Positions 52,121-61,132 are shown, numbered from the stretch's first letter. The stretch is 64,000 bases of DNA from Desulfosporosinus fructosivorans (GCF_004766045.1 NZ_SPQQ01000002.1:774017-838016), one strand, 5' to 3'. Program-made: numbers and translations. Notes: generated by a model from the sequence alone, not told the origin.

Positions 52121-53233
52121 TCACCTGAACACTTCAGCGATAACGCTTGCCCACCTCTCGTCCCATCTCCTTTTATCAAAACTTGCGGCTATTTCTCTCC
52201 CTCTTTCACCCATGAGCCTTCTCTTCTTTGTATCCTTTACGAGCTCTTCAATACTTGATACCAGGTTTTCGACAGAGGGTTTTATAAGGTAACCGTTGTA
52301 TCCATCAATAACAAGATCAGACAATCCGCCGGCAATACCGGCGATTACAGGCTTACCACAGGCCATGGCTTCCAAGGCGGCGAGACTTGTTCCTTCGGTG
52401 GAACGAGAGGGAATAAGGACAATATCCGCCATCTGGTAAATTTCAGGCATCATCTCAAACGGTTTCCAGTAATAATAACAGCGTTCCTGTTTATCTGCCC
52501 ATTGAGACATTAGCATTTCTATGGTGTCATCATGACCTCTTCCACAAAAATGAAATTCAATTGTGGAATATTTCTCCGTTAATATCTCGGCAGCCCGCAT
52601 TGTTTCATTGATTCCACGTACCGGAACCATCCGACGGGGAAACAGAATACGGATTTTATCGTGTGTCAAATCCTCCTCAGGAGGACAGAAGATATCCGTG
52701 TCTACATAATTAGGAATATACTCCCACTTATTATAAAAACTTGGCAAGGTAGCATTAAAATAATTGATGGTGTTGGTATCTACAGACACAAGTTTCTGCG
52801 GTCCGGCCAGTGAAATCCCCATACGCCTTAACCATTCTTGCTTGATTTCCTGTTTTCCGGTGGTTGTGTCAAATCCAGGCCAATCCCAATACACTCCATG
52901 ACTTATGCCGATACTTTTTTCGCGAACTAAAGGATAGGCTAAGGATAGAATAAAATATAACGTGTAATCAAAAGACATGGCGTTTTCATAAAAGGCCATA
53001 TTTAGTTCAGGAAACGTGTGATACTCAGTCTTATTGGCAGGAAGCCCGTGTATTTTTATACCGTCAAATTCTTTTGTCCAGTTGTCTCCCATTTGCCATA
53101 CTTCCACATTATAGTCCATATCCCGCAGTAGGCGGCAAAAGTCTACTTGGTAACGTTCTGCTCCTCCCGTAATGAGTCGTTCACCCTTGGGGTGGAAAAA
53201 ATTTGTTGTTAGTAGCGCCACTTTTTTCGCCAT
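52121..53233 (-). CDS. GT-B glycosyltransferase, family 4 type
   Basis: The 370-residue enzyme has a GT4 fold: N-terminal GGAERYQVDFCRLLRDM, then KIRILFPRRMVPVRGINETM, a VLIPSRSTEGTSLAALEAMACGKPVI donor-binding motif with the E-x7-E arrangement, and GLSDLVIDGYNGYLIKP. It transfers a sugar from a nucleotide sugar to an acceptor in the cytoplasm. It is similar in plan to the GT4 at 54611, and a hypothetical surface protein lies on each side. Acceptor unknown. Confidence 0.9.
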   Translation of the reverse strand: MAKKVALLTTNFFHPKGERLITGGAERYQVDFCRLLRDMDYNVEVWQMGDNWTKEFDGIKIHGLPANKTEYHTFPELNMAFYENAMSFDYTLYFILSLAYPLVREKSIGISHGVYWDWPGFDTTTGKQEIKQEWLRRMGISLAGPQKLVSVDTNTINYFNATLPSFYNKWEYIPNYVDTDIFCPPEEDLTHDKIRILFPRRMVPVRGINETMRAAEILTEKYSTIEFHFCGRGHDDTIEMLMSQWADKQERCYYYWKPFEMMPEIYQMADIVLIPSRSTEGTSLAALEAMACGKPVIAGIAGGLSDLVIDGYNGYLIKPSVENLVSSIEELVKDTKKRRLMGERGREIAASFDKRRWDERWASVIAEVFR

Positions 53234-53367
53234 ATTTTCTTACACTCACTTCTTATATTATTAATTGCAATTCTTGTTATTCTTTTGAGATAAACTAGCT
53301 GGGTTCAGCCAGTTTATCTCAGGAATAGCCCAACTTTCCCAAACAGGTTTACTTTTCAATAAAAATA

Positions 53368-53826
53368 TTAACTTATAGGGGAAGCCTGAGCGACAAATAC
53401 CAGGTCTACCCCGAGGTCAAGATTCTCGACAATATTGCCACTGGTAGAAGGTAAACTAACTACAAATGTCAACAACTCGCCTGTTGTTGCCGTTAAAATC
53501 CGGCCGCCTGTCGGCTGTTCAATAAGCCCGGAAATAGCACCATTATAAAGCTGCGTAGCGCCCTGGGCAATATCAATGTTTAACTTGTCGGCTAAAATTT
53601 GGGCTTGAACGGCACTGGTGGTACCACCAGCTGTCCAATCGGCAAAAATGAAATAGAAAGAGTCTACATCCCCTGCGTTGGTAACCGAAAGCTGGGGAGA
53701 GCCCAAGGATTCCCCTGGAATAAGCGCGGCCGGGGAAAACAGAGCCGTGGTGGGGCTCAAAGTCAAGGCTACATCGGCTGTTCCGGCTGTACTGCCGCTA
53801 CTAGTGCTGCTTATTGTAAAAGACAT
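53368..53826 (-). CDS. TasA/camelysin-like structural protein candidate
   Basis: A 152-residue Ser/Thr/Ala-rich protein: SFTISSTSSGSTAG, ALTLSPTTALFSPAALIPGES, LSVTNAGDVDSFYFIFADW, then DLGVDLVFVAQASP. The pattern of a beta-domain with a 'P-G-(E/D)' turn and 'N-x-G' strand resembles TasA/CalY-type fibre proteins, but the signal peptide of that family is missing, so the assignment is tentative. Many Ser/Thr could carry glycans. GAGGAG lies 8 nt before the ATG at 53826. It is set between glycosyltransferase genes. Confidence 0.55.
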   Translation of the reverse strand: MSFTISSTSSGSTAGTADVALTLSPTTALFSPAALIPGESLGSPQLSVTNAGDVDSFYFIFADWTAGGTTSAVQAQILADKLNIDIAQGATQLYNGAISGLIEQPTGGRILTATTGELLTFVVSLPSTSGNIVENLDLGVDLVFVAQASPIS

Positions 53827-53874
53827 GTTCAAAACTCCTCTTCTCTAGAATTATCTACGAAATAAGATATGAAT

Positions 53875-54588
53875 CTAAGGGGACAACTGTTCCAGCCATT
53901 TCTCCGTTTTAATTTTTTCCGATGGCCAAAGAATGCTTTCGTAGTGTTCACGTTCCATATATTTGTTAGCGGGGTCCTGACGGGTAGCACGCTCGTATTT
54001 AGTGGTTATATCTGATGGTTTAGCCCAACCCAGGTGTTTAATTCTAATGGCGCTTTCATAATGAACTAATTGCCTGTAAGCCAGAGGGAGACGTCCGCAG
54101 TGGAATTTCAACGATGGCCAGGCAGATTCTAATTGAGGCTGATACTTAATTAAATAGATGGAAAAACCGCGCAGCCATGGATTCCATAGACCATCGACCC
54201 GGAAAAAGTCCTCATTCCCCCAACAATCAAAAAGGCGAAAACCTATGGCTTTAAAATTACTTTGCCTTAATAAATAAGAAATTTCCTTCAAAAAGCTTTC
54301 TTCCAGAAACTCGTCGGCGTCGATTGCCAAAATCCATTCAGGCTTATTTTCCAGCGTATGATGCCATAATTCCCGGCGCAGCTCAGCCTCATCAGTTAAA
54401 AACATTGAGTGGGGTTGACGATAGAGCTTAACACGAGGGTAACTAAGACATAACTCGGGAGTATCATCCTCGGAGGCATCATCCATGATGATGATATTAT
54501 CGACGAACGTAAGCAAAGATTCCAAACAGCGACTTAAATAGCGGTCTGCTTCATTACGAACAATCATCATAGCTGTAAGTTTTGGCAT
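53875..54588 (-). CDS. GT-A glycosyltransferase, family 2
   Basis: A 237-residue enzyme with KLTAMMIVRNEADRYLSRCLESL, the nucleotide-sugar motif NIIIMDDASEDDT and the metal-binding EWILAIDADEFLEESF (D-x-D). It lacks membrane segments. The family-2 'NEA' start is typical of enzymes that glycosylate peptides or cell-surface proteins. It lies 22 bp after the 54611 gene on the same strand and is part of the same cluster. Confidence 0.9.
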   Translation of the reverse strand: MPKLTAMMIVRNEADRYLSRCLESLLTFVDNIIIMDDASEDDTPELCLSYPRVKLYRQPHSMFLTDEAELRRELWHHTLENKPEWILAIDADEFLEESFLKEISYLLRQSNFKAIGFRLFDCWGNEDFFRVDGLWNPWLRGFSIYLIKYQPQLESAWPSLKFHCGRLPLAYRQLVHYESAIRIKHLGWAKPSDITTKYERATRQDPANKYMEREHYESILWPSEKIKTEKWLEQLSP

Positions 54589-54610
54589 ACATCATTCACC
54601 TGCTTTTCAT

Positions 54611-55711
54611 TCAGGATAAAGGATAAATTCTTTGAATACATTGACGCCAGCGGGCTTCCCACGCTTGGCGGCTAAAGGCCTGGGAAATGGTATAGGCGTG
54701 TTCTCCTAAACGAGTGCACACTGACGGATTCTCTATCAGGTAAAGAAGAGAGTGATAGAGGCTTTCAATGGAGGGATGAATAAGGAGACCGTTATAACCG
54801 TTAATAATGAGATTGGTGAGACCGCCAACATCGGTGGCGATGACCGCTTTGCCCATGGCCATCGCTTCCAGACAGGAAAAGCTTGTTCCTTCTGAATAAA
54901 TACTGGGGATAACAACAATATCTGCCTCGGCATAAACATTCGGCATGGACTGATAATCGGGATGGCAATAGAGGATGCGTTCCTTGTCCGTTACGTTTTC
55001 TCTCCACTGATAAAAAAGATCGAGGTATTCCGGCTTATTGGTGTCGATAGCAAACTCAAATTCCACTTGAGGGAATTTGGCTAATAACGGTGGGATAACT
55101 TCTTTCAAAATCCCGAAGCCCCGTTCAGGCGACAACCTGCGCGGGTATAGAATGCGGACATGGTCGGTATTCTTTGGCTTTCGAGGAAAGTAATACCTGG
55201 AATCTGCAAAGTTGGGAATCACCCGAACTTTTTGATCAGCCAAATGGGGATAGATGGCCCGAGTAACATTAAGAAAATTATAATCACAGGAGACAATTAA
55301 ACTAGCTTGTTCCAATGCGCTGGCTACATGGCTTTCATAATATTTTCGGGCTTGCAAGGAGGAAGAACCGGGCACTTCCCACCAAACGCCATGCGAAATA
55401 CATATAGACTGAGGCCTATAAAAGGTTTGCTGAACAATGGAAGAATATAAAACTCTTCCATTGGTTTCTTTTTCCATTCGTTCTATTGTTTTATGAAAAT
55501 CCCGGGAGTCTGCTTGATAACCGTAAACTGGCCAATCCAAACTATAATTGCTGAAATCATGATGGGCGTTCTGGTGAAAAGAAAGGTCATAACCCATCTC
55601 TGTCATTAGTTCAGCCAGGGCAATCATGTACCTTTCCAAACCGCCGATGATTTGTTTGTTTCCGTCCCAGTTGATAAGATTGGGAATAAAAATTGCTAAC
55701 TTATTATCCAT
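54611..55711 (-). CDS. GT-B glycosyltransferase, family 4 type
   Basis: The 366-residue GT4 enzyme starts LAIFIPNLINWDGNKQIIGG and LERYMIALAELMTEMGYDL. It has HVRILYPRRLSPERGFGILK, VVIPSIYSEGTSFSCLEAMAMGKAVI, then DVGGLTNLIINGYNGLLIHP. It is a paralogue of the 52121 gene by order and spacing of motifs. It is the first gene of the cluster; no promoter was identified in the 300 bp upstream (55712-56012), where no gene is seen. Confidence 0.9.
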   Translation of the reverse strand: MDNKLAIFIPNLINWDGNKQIIGGLERYMIALAELMTEMGYDLSFHQNAHHDFSNYSLDWPVYGYQADSRDFHKTIERMEKETNGRVLYSSIVQQTFYRPQSICISHGVWWEVPGSSSLQARKYYESHVASALEQASLIVSCDYNFLNVTRAIYPHLADQKVRVIPNFADSRYYFPRKPKNTDHVRILYPRRLSPERGFGILKEVIPPLLAKFPQVEFEFAIDTNKPEYLDLFYQWRENVTDKERILYCHPDYQSMPNVYAEADIVVIPSIYSEGTSFSCLEAMAMGKAVIATDVGGLTNLIINGYNGLLIHPSIESLYHSLLYLIENPSVCTRLGEHAYTISQAFSRQAWEARWRQCIQRIYPLS

Positions 55712-56012
55712 ATGAATTATTACGCACCTTTCGCTAGGAGTACAACAGGCATCTCATAAAATAGTTTATTGACTTCGAAGTTGGCCTTAGTAGGCCATTA
55801 GAGCACGCAATTGAGTGACTTAAATGTCACTTACGGGCTGGTTTGGCTCCTAACGGGAAAAAAGACTTACATGTAACTCTCCTTCATCAAGAAATATAGA
55901 GTCATATTCAATATATACTTTGTAGACAAGAATCGTTCTCGTATTTAGGTTTTTCCTAATATTTTTCTCTATCTCTTCCACCCTCTTCCCACTTTTCATT
56001 GCGCAAACATAA

Positions 56013-56053
56013 AATGCGTTGGCGTGAGAATTTCACTTCTCAACCAACGCATT
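56013..56053. repeat. Dispersed hairpin repeat, copy 2
   Basis: Same AATGCGTTGG ... CCAACGCATT hairpin as 24876-24915, with about six differences confined to the loop region. Confidence 0.65.
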
Positions 56054-56324
56054 AAATATTTGGATCTTTTCGCTGCTCAGTTGTCATTTTCCTTCTTCAT
56101 ATACGATCTTATGGATCGATTTGCTCAGACTTGTACTAACCAAGCACCAAGGATTAGCCGTGACCCGAATTGGAAAAAACCGAAATAAGCACCATAGTAA
56201 ATCGACGTGAGTGAGAGAAAAACGGACTTTAGCAATTCGGATTAAAACACGCTAAATGGGCCAGAAAAATAGAATTTGAAAACAGGTAAATCGTCAGTCG
56301 AAGAGGAATTTGGACCAAAATGGA

Positions 56325-56371
56325 GAATATTGTTTTTATAAACTTTACGAAATGCACGGTTATAGGACCCA
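56325..56371 (+). repeat. Cassette-boundary-like repeat, copy 1
   Basis: Begins GAATATTGTTTTTATAAAC, continues TTTACGAAATG and ends TATAGGACCCA. The first 30 bases are identical to 57146-57175. It lies 95 bp before the TSCPD gene. Confidence 0.7.
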
Positions 56372-56465
56372 AATTTTAAAAAGGTAAATTATGTATTGCT
56401 GGCGAATGATTTTGATATAAAGAAATTTATAAGAACAAGTTCGCGTGTGTGGGAGGGTTAAAGGC

Positions 56466-56921
56466 ATGAAAAATAATGATTATACTTGTAGAGAAAAAGT
56501 TAGACAGAGTAATGGTAATTTCTATATTCCACGAGAACGACCGGAAACTACCATTGGAATGACAGAAAAAGTTAAAATCGGCTGTGGCACAATATTTATT
56601 ACGGTAAATTATGATGAAGACGGCATATGTGAAGTATTCACGAATTTAGGTCGTGCAGGTGGATGTCCTTCACAATCTGAGGCTACTGCAAGAGTAGTAT
56701 CAATAGCTTTAAGGTCAGGAGTAAGTGTACAGTCAATTATTGACCAATTAAAGGGCATAAGGTGTCTTTCAACTGTTCGAAAAAAAGGTTTACAAGTTCT
56801 TTCTTGCCCGGACGCGATTGGCAAAGTTCTTGAAAAAGTTTATAAGTCACAGTGTACAATTGACAGTAATTACGAAATCCAAGAAGAAGAGAACCATGTC
56901 GTGGATGAAGTCAAAGAATGA
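56466..56921 (+). CDS. TSCPD-domain protein
   Basis: A 151-residue protein whose main part (RPETTIGMTEKVKIGCGTIF, ITVNYDEDGICEVFTNLGRAGG, CPSQSEATARVVSIALRSG) is the TSCPD domain found at the C-terminus of B12-dependent (class II) ribonucleotide reductases and as stand-alone proteins in Clostridia. No reductase catalytic part is present. Cys in IGCG, GGC, IRCL and LSCPD could bind metal. The frame opens at a GTG at 56445; GGGAGGG before the ATG at 56466 fixes the start. Role unknown, perhaps nucleotide binding. Confidence 0.82.
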   Translation: MKNNDYTCREKVRQSNGNFYIPRERPETTIGMTEKVKIGCGTIFITVNYDEDGICEVFTNLGRAGGCPSQSEATARVVSIALRSGVSVQSIIDQLKGIRCLSTVRKKGLQVLSCPDAIGKVLEKVYKSQCTIDSNYEIQEEENHVVDEVKE

Positions 56922-57145
56922 GATGACAACGCCTCTTCGGACGAGGGGGGCTTAACATAATCTGCGGTATTGGACCCAAGGAAAAATGGTAAGCCCTAGA
57001 AGGCACTTCTAAGGCTTTTAAATATTGTCCGAGGTATTGATAAGTAAGGCTACGACCTAAATGATGAGCTTAGAATCAATTTTCATCTTAAACTTTAAGG
57101 GGTACTTACCAAGGACTTTTGAAGTGAAAAACGGGCTAAAAATGT

Positions 57146-57191
57146 GAATATTGTTTTTATAAACTTTACGAAATGACCATTATCGGACCCA
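57146..57191 (+). repeat. Cassette-boundary-like repeat, copy 2
   Basis: Same 30-base start as copy 1, then ACCATTATCGGACCCA. The CGAAATG here pairs with CATTTCG just beyond it (to 57196). It lies 41 bp before the GNAT gene. Confidence 0.7.
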
Positions 57192-57232
57192 TTTCGGCAT
57201 CCGTGGCAGATTTGGTGGAAAGGAATTTTTAA

Positions 57233-57679
57233 ATGAGTGAAGCTATTAGGTTAGTTAAAAGAGATGAGCTACATAAATTATTAAATCTATACAAATACCT
57301 TCACGAAGACGATCCGGATGTTACAGGAAATAATGAATTAGAAGGACTTTGGACTGGTATTTGTGCTGATCCGAATATTTATTATATTGTTGCCGATGTT
57401 GAGGGTAAGCTGGTTTCCACCTGCACGATGGCAATAATAAAAAATTTAACAAGGAATTTGCGTCCGTACGGTTTAATAGAAAATGTTGTTACGCACCCAG
57501 ATTATAGAGAAAAAGGGTTAGGAACAAAAGTTTTAAAAGAGGCTGTTGAGATAGCAAATAAAAATAACTGTTATAAGGTCATGCTTATGACAGGTTCAAC
57601 GAAGGAAGAAACGCTAAAGTTTTATGAAAAGGTAGGATTTGAAAGAGGGAAAAAAACAGGTTTTCTAATATCACTATAA
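57233..57679 (+). CDS. GNAT-family N-acetyltransferase
   Basis: A 148-residue acetyltransferase with the acetyl-CoA motif A in NVVTHPDYREKGLGTKVLKEAVEIA (the R-x2-G-x-G loop is REKGLG) and the C-terminal FYEKVGFERGKKTGF. The N-terminal IRLVKRDELHKLLNLYKYLH is typical of small substrate-specific GNATs. The acceptor cannot be read from sequence. AGGAAT-type ribosome site before the ATG. It stands alone between two copies of the cassette-like repeat. Confidence 0.88.
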   Translation: MSEAIRLVKRDELHKLLNLYKYLHEDDPDVTGNNELEGLWTGICADPNIYYIVADVEGKLVSTCTMAIIKNLTRNLRPYGLIENVVTHPDYREKGLGTKVLKEAVEIANKNNCYKVMLMTGSTKEETLKFYEKVGFERGKKTGFLISL

Positions 57680-57682
57680 GCG

Positions 57683-57715
57683 ATAACCTTTACGAAATCT
57701 TCACTATAGGACCCA
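57683..57715 (+). repeat. Cassette-boundary-like repeat, copy 3 (shortened)
   Basis: CTTTACGAAAT ... CTATAGGACCCA repeats the second half of copies 1 and 2. It begins 4 bp after the GNAT stop and lies 65 bp before hicA. Confidence 0.6.
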
Positions 57716-57779
57716 TTAATTAAATATACTTGATAATTTGCCACTATATATGGTACTATCGATATAAGAGGTGGAGCGG

Positions 57780-58028
57780 TTGAGCAAGCTTAAAAAGTTA
57801 CTTGAACGTATTCGGAATAATCCTAAGAACGTAAGATTTGAAGAATTGGACAAAATATTAATCCATTACGGATTTACTAAACGTCAATCATCTGGAGGCT
57901 CAAGTCACTTTTACTACACAAAGGGAGAAAAGCTTCTCTCCGTCCCATTTCACAAACCACATATTAAAGTCACATACGTTGAGAGAGCCATAGAACTGTT
58001 GGAAGGAGAGATTAGTGATGACGAATAA
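57780..58028 (+). CDS. hicA: HicA-family mRNA interferase toxin
   Basis: An ~82-residue double-stranded-RNA-binding-fold protein with FEELDKILIHYGFTKRQSSG and GSSHFYYTKGEK; the His in GSSHF is the catalytic residue of HicA toxins. The C-terminus has the typical HIKVTYVERAIELLE. AGAGGTGG is placed before TTG 57780 (GTG 57771 is the alternative). It overlaps hicB by 11 bp, so the pair is one operon, toxin first. Confidence 0.87.
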   Translation: MSKLKKLLERIRNNPKNVRFEELDKILIHYGFTKRQSSGGSSHFYYTKGEKLLSVPFHKPHIKVTYVERAIELLEGEISDDE

Positions 58029-58377
58029 GGGGCTTGATTATTACTTAGCACTCCCATACAAATACGCTTTATATCCAGCCGAAGAGGGAGGGTATGTAAT
58101 TGAGATACCTGATCTGCCGGGTTGCATTACCCAGGCTGAGAGCGCTGATGAAGCATTGGCCATGATCGAGGACGCCAAAAAGGGATGGATAGAGATAGCC
58201 TTGGAGCAAGGCATCGAAATTCCTGAACTGGCTAAAGACGACTACTCTGGAAAATTTAATGTGCGAGTCCCAAAGAGTCTTCACAAATATTTAGCTGAAC
58301 TCGCCAAAAAGGAAAATATAAGCCTTAATCAATTAATTCTTTATCATCTTTCTCGGAGTGCAGGATTTAAAGGTTAG
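58018..58377 (+). CDS. hicB: HicB-family antitoxin
   Basis: The ~119-residue antitoxin has an N-terminal HicB fold (ALYPAEEGGYVIEIPDLPGC, ITQAESADEALAMIEDAKKGW) that masks HicA. A C-terminal ribbon-helix-helix (NVRVPKSLHKYLAELAKKEN, SLNQLIL) binds the operon's own promoter. GGAGAG before ATG 58018. A terminator follows directly. Confidence 0.92.
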   Translation: MTNKGLDYYLALPYKYALYPAEEGGYVIEIPDLPGCITQAESADEALAMIEDAKKGWIEIALEQGIEIPELAKDDYSGKFNVRVPKSLHKYLAELAKKENISLNQLILYHLSRSAGFKG

Positions 58378-58382
58378 TGCTT

Positions 58383-58416
58383 AAGACCACTCATATGGCT
58401 ATGAGTGGTCTTTCTT
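58383..58416 (+). terminator. Terminator of hicAB
   Basis: Perfect 12-bp stem AAGACCACTCAT/ATGAGTGGTCTT, 6-nt loop, then TTCTT. Confidence 0.8.
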
Positions 58417-58589
58417 ATCCTTTGGTGTATTTCAGCCGTTACTGAATCCTTTTGTTTCAGTTCTGAAGCATTTTCGGTGTCGTATTCCTAATTCGTATTT
58501 CATCTGCTGTAAATGAAGCTAGTTTTAGAATGCAACATATCTAGAATGTATCAATGTTTATCAGCAAGGTAAAATAAATAAAAAACCTA

Positions 58590-58620
58590 TTGCAACTGAC
58601 GTAACGTTAGGTTGTATAAT
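58590..58620 (+). promoter_or_regulatory. MerR-type promoter with 19-bp spacer and operator
   Basis: TTGCAA and TATAAT are 19 bp apart, the long spacer of MerR-activated promoters. Between them CTGACGTAACGTTAG is a near-perfect palindrome of the form bound by TipA/BmrR-like regulators. It lies 42 bp upstream of the merR gene. Confidence 0.8.
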
Positions 58621-58661
58621 TTAGTTGTCGACAAAAATATTGTACGAAACGAGGTGAAAGG

Positions 58662-59207
58662 ATGCCAAAAACTACCTGGAAAATTGGTGAGCTTGCAAGC
58701 CAGTGTGGAATAACAGTAAGAACACTGCACCATTACCACCAAATAGGTCTATTAGTGCCCTCTGAATTTACCGAAGCTGGTCATAGGCTTTACACAAAGG
58801 CTGATGCATCAAAACTTCAACAACTATTATCTCTAAAACAATTGGGACTTTCATTAGAGGAAATCTATAACTTTATTGAAAATCCTAATTATAATCCGAT
58901 GCTCGTAGTTCAAGCTCAACTCGAAATCATAAATGAACAGATAAAGTTAAAGGAAAAGCTGCGCTATGAGCTTGAACAACTAAAAACACTATTGTCATTT
59001 AATCAAAATATAAGTGCAGACCAATTATTAAAAATAATGGAGTTGATACGAATGAATGAAAGTAATTATTTAGCACCAGTGATGGTCGAAAAAATGAGAG
59101 TTCTCCTCAATAGCCTTACGGAAGAAAAAAAGTTAATGCTGAAAAAGATGCTGCCGCTCGTTGATGAGACACAAAAACAGTCTTTACAGAAAATGATCTT
59201 AAAATAG
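58662..59207 (+). CDS. MerR-family regulator
   Basis: A 181-residue protein with the N-terminal MerR helix-turn-helix (WKIGELASQCGITVRTLHHY, HQIGLLVPSEFTEAGHRLYT) and the coiled-coil dimer helix (LVVQAQLEIINEQIKLKEKL). The C-terminal part is short, without a clear effector domain or metal-binding Cys, closest to the TipA/multidrug type. It appears autoregulated from the 58590 promoter. Other targets are not evident. Confidence 0.9.
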   Translation: MPKTTWKIGELASQCGITVRTLHHYHQIGLLVPSEFTEAGHRLYTKADASKLQQLLSLKQLGLSLEEIYNFIENPNYNPMLVVQAQLEIINEQIKLKEKLRYELEQLKTLLSFNQNISADQLLKIMELIRMNESNYLAPVMVEKMRVLLNSLTEEKKLMLKKMLPLVDETQKQSLQKMILK

Positions 59208-59244
59208 CAAATATATCATTCACGGATGGGTAAAACTTTGTCGG

Positions 59245-60363
59245 TTATTCTCTTCCCTCAAGGCTGAATAGCGTCAATCTTGCATCTGCAACTTCACGCC
59301 CGTTCACAAACAATGCCATCCGATGCTCACCAGGATAATGGTGTCGGGTCGTCAAGTCAGACCAGTTATGCGTTCGTGTGCCAGTAAGACGTGTACCGCC
59401 GGGCACCGTTTTATCAGACAACAGGAATAGTTTGCGTGATGTGTGGCCTCTGGCCTTCACGAAATCGACCCCATATTCGATACGGATGTGTACCGGATCC
59501 CCTTCTCGGATACAAAGCTCGTATTTCAGTTCACAACTCTCTCCTATCATCAGCCTAGACGGCAGCACCGACAAGGAGGCACTGGTTTCTAGCGACGATA
59601 CGTCATTCGGATTCGCGTACCCGAATAATTCCAAGACCTCAGGATCAGCTTTGCGGATCAAAGTTCGGCAACCCTGTCGTATAATCCAGTCCGTGCGAGG
59701 ACACACACCTTTCCAACGACGTGCTGTTTCGAGTACGATCGAAGGATGATCCTTAGCAATGTCATTAAGATTATTTGCTACGCTCTTGCGCACATAAAGA
59801 GACGGGTCTGCCTTCAAGTCTTCAAGTAGCGCAATTACCAGAGTCGGGTCACGCTTGAACATCGGAAGTGACACCCCCCACGGTAAACGGGGGCGGCAAC
59901 CCTCGCTCGCAAATCGTCTGACATGCTCATTTGGATGCTGCGACCAGATCATCATCTGGCACATCACTCGCTCTGGATCACTCAACAAAAAGGATCTTAT
60001 GGCAAATTCTGATGACGATCTTTGAGTGAACCGTTCTAGTGCTTTCATTGAAAGCTCCCAATGCTCCTCTTCTTGTCCGTACAGCACCACGAAATCAGGG
60101 AAGAACAGGTACGGAAACCCAATGCAGGTCTCGTCGATTGCAAATAACACGTCTAGCGCCTCTTCGAAAGAAATCGGAAGGTATGTCCTAAGTGTCTCTG
60201 TTATTCGCCGCATCCGAGCTTTTAGCTCAAGCCCGTCCCATGGTTCGTTCATTGCAACTGCGACGAAGTTCCCCATATCGAAAGCGTCGTAGACAGCATG
60301 TACCTTCTCGGCAAATTGGCGGAGAAATTCTTTATTGTACATGGCCTTCAAAGCTTCTGCCAT
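59245..60363 (-). CDS. AlkC-type DNA alkylation repair glycosylase
   Basis: The 372-residue protein has the HEAT-like AlkC/AlkD pattern: ITETLRTYLPISFEEALDVLF, SQHPNEHVRRFASEGCRPRLP, DLKADPSLYVRKSVANNLND. The C-terminal ~100 residues (LMIGESCELKYELCIREGDP, RTHNWSDLTTRHHYPGEHRM) form the extra immunoglobulin-like domain of AlkC enzymes. These remove 3-methyladenine or 3-methylcytosine from DNA. It is monocistronic, convergent with merR. AGGTGAGG precedes the ATG. Confidence 0.88.
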   Translation of the reverse strand: MAEALKAMYNKEFLRQFAEKVHAVYDAFDMGNFVAVAMNEPWDGLELKARMRRITETLRTYLPISFEEALDVLFAIDETCIGFPYLFFPDFVVLYGQEEEHWELSMKALERFTQRSSSEFAIRSFLLSDPERVMCQMMIWSQHPNEHVRRFASEGCRPRLPWGVSLPMFKRDPTLVIALLEDLKADPSLYVRKSVANNLNDIAKDHPSIVLETARRWKGVCPRTDWIIRQGCRTLIRKADPEVLELFGYANPNDVSSLETSASLSVLPSRLMIGESCELKYELCIREGDPVHIRIEYGVDFVKARGHTSRKLFLLSDKTVPGGTRLTGTRTHNWSDLTTRHHYPGEHRMALFVNGREVADARLTLFSLEGRE

Positions 60364-60541
60364 GCCCTCACCTCATCCTTCAACTGATCATTCCTAACTC
60401 GTAAGCATTATACAATAATAATCTGGACAACAACATGTCGGTTTAAAGTTTAATATGTAAAAACGGTTAGGTGTTTGCTATTGAAGATAACGGAAATGCA
60501 CTGCTAAGTTGAAATGCGAACAGAGGTTATGCTCATAATCT

Positions 60542-61132
60542 TCATTGCTTTAACTTTCGTTTTTCGCTTAATAATCTTTCCTTGTTAGGAGTGGCGTCAT
60601 TCAATAAAAAGTCTGCCCAAACAAGTCCAAGTTTATCGGTATTTTCTTGCCAATACAGCAGGCGGTTATAATAGTAATTTATCTTTTCGCTGACTGGTTT
60701 TGAAAATTTCTCTTTTCCGTATTTTAAGACTATTGCCGTCAATTCATAGAAAGGCAACCCCAAAGCGTGTGTTTCTACATGCACAGTAGCTTCAGCATGA
60801 CCAATTGCGTGGCAAAAAGCACCGTATTCGCTGTCATCAATTCTTTTTGCCACTGCATGTGAATCCAAAATAGCCCGTTTCGCCATGGGCATTTTGATTT
60901 TGCCCCTTGCCCAAGCCTCACAAAGTTCCAAACAGGTTCTAGGGCATAATTCATCGGGATACTTTGCTTCAAATTGTTCTAAAGGCAGTTTTGCACAATC
61001 CAATGCCCACATCACAAGGGTTCGGTGATTTTGTAATTGAATTAGTTTTATCAAATCTTGTAAGCATTGACTGTCGCGAGAGAACAAAATTTTATTTCTT
61101 TTCTTTAATTTGATGTCTACATCTGAAAACAT
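60542..61132 (-). CDS. Imm5-like putative immunity protein
   Basis: A 196-residue helical protein: HRTLVMWALDCAKLPLEQFE, a CPRTCLELCEAWARGKIKMP stretch, AKRAILDSHAVAK and CHAIGHAEATVHVETHALGL. This matches the family annotated as putative immunity protein (Imm5), often found near polymorphic toxins but also alone. No toxin gene is visible. The frame extends to 61234, but AAGGA precedes the ATG at 61132. The actual role is unproved. Confidence 0.7.
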   Translation of the reverse strand: MFSDVDIKLKKRNKILFSRDSQCLQDLIKLIQLQNHRTLVMWALDCAKLPLEQFEAKYPDELCPRTCLELCEAWARGKIKMPMAKRAILDSHAVAKRIDDSEYGAFCHAIGHAEATVHVETHALGLPFYELTAIVLKYGKEKFSKPVSEKINYYYNRLLYWQENTDKLGLVWADFLLNDATPNKERLLSEKRKLKQ

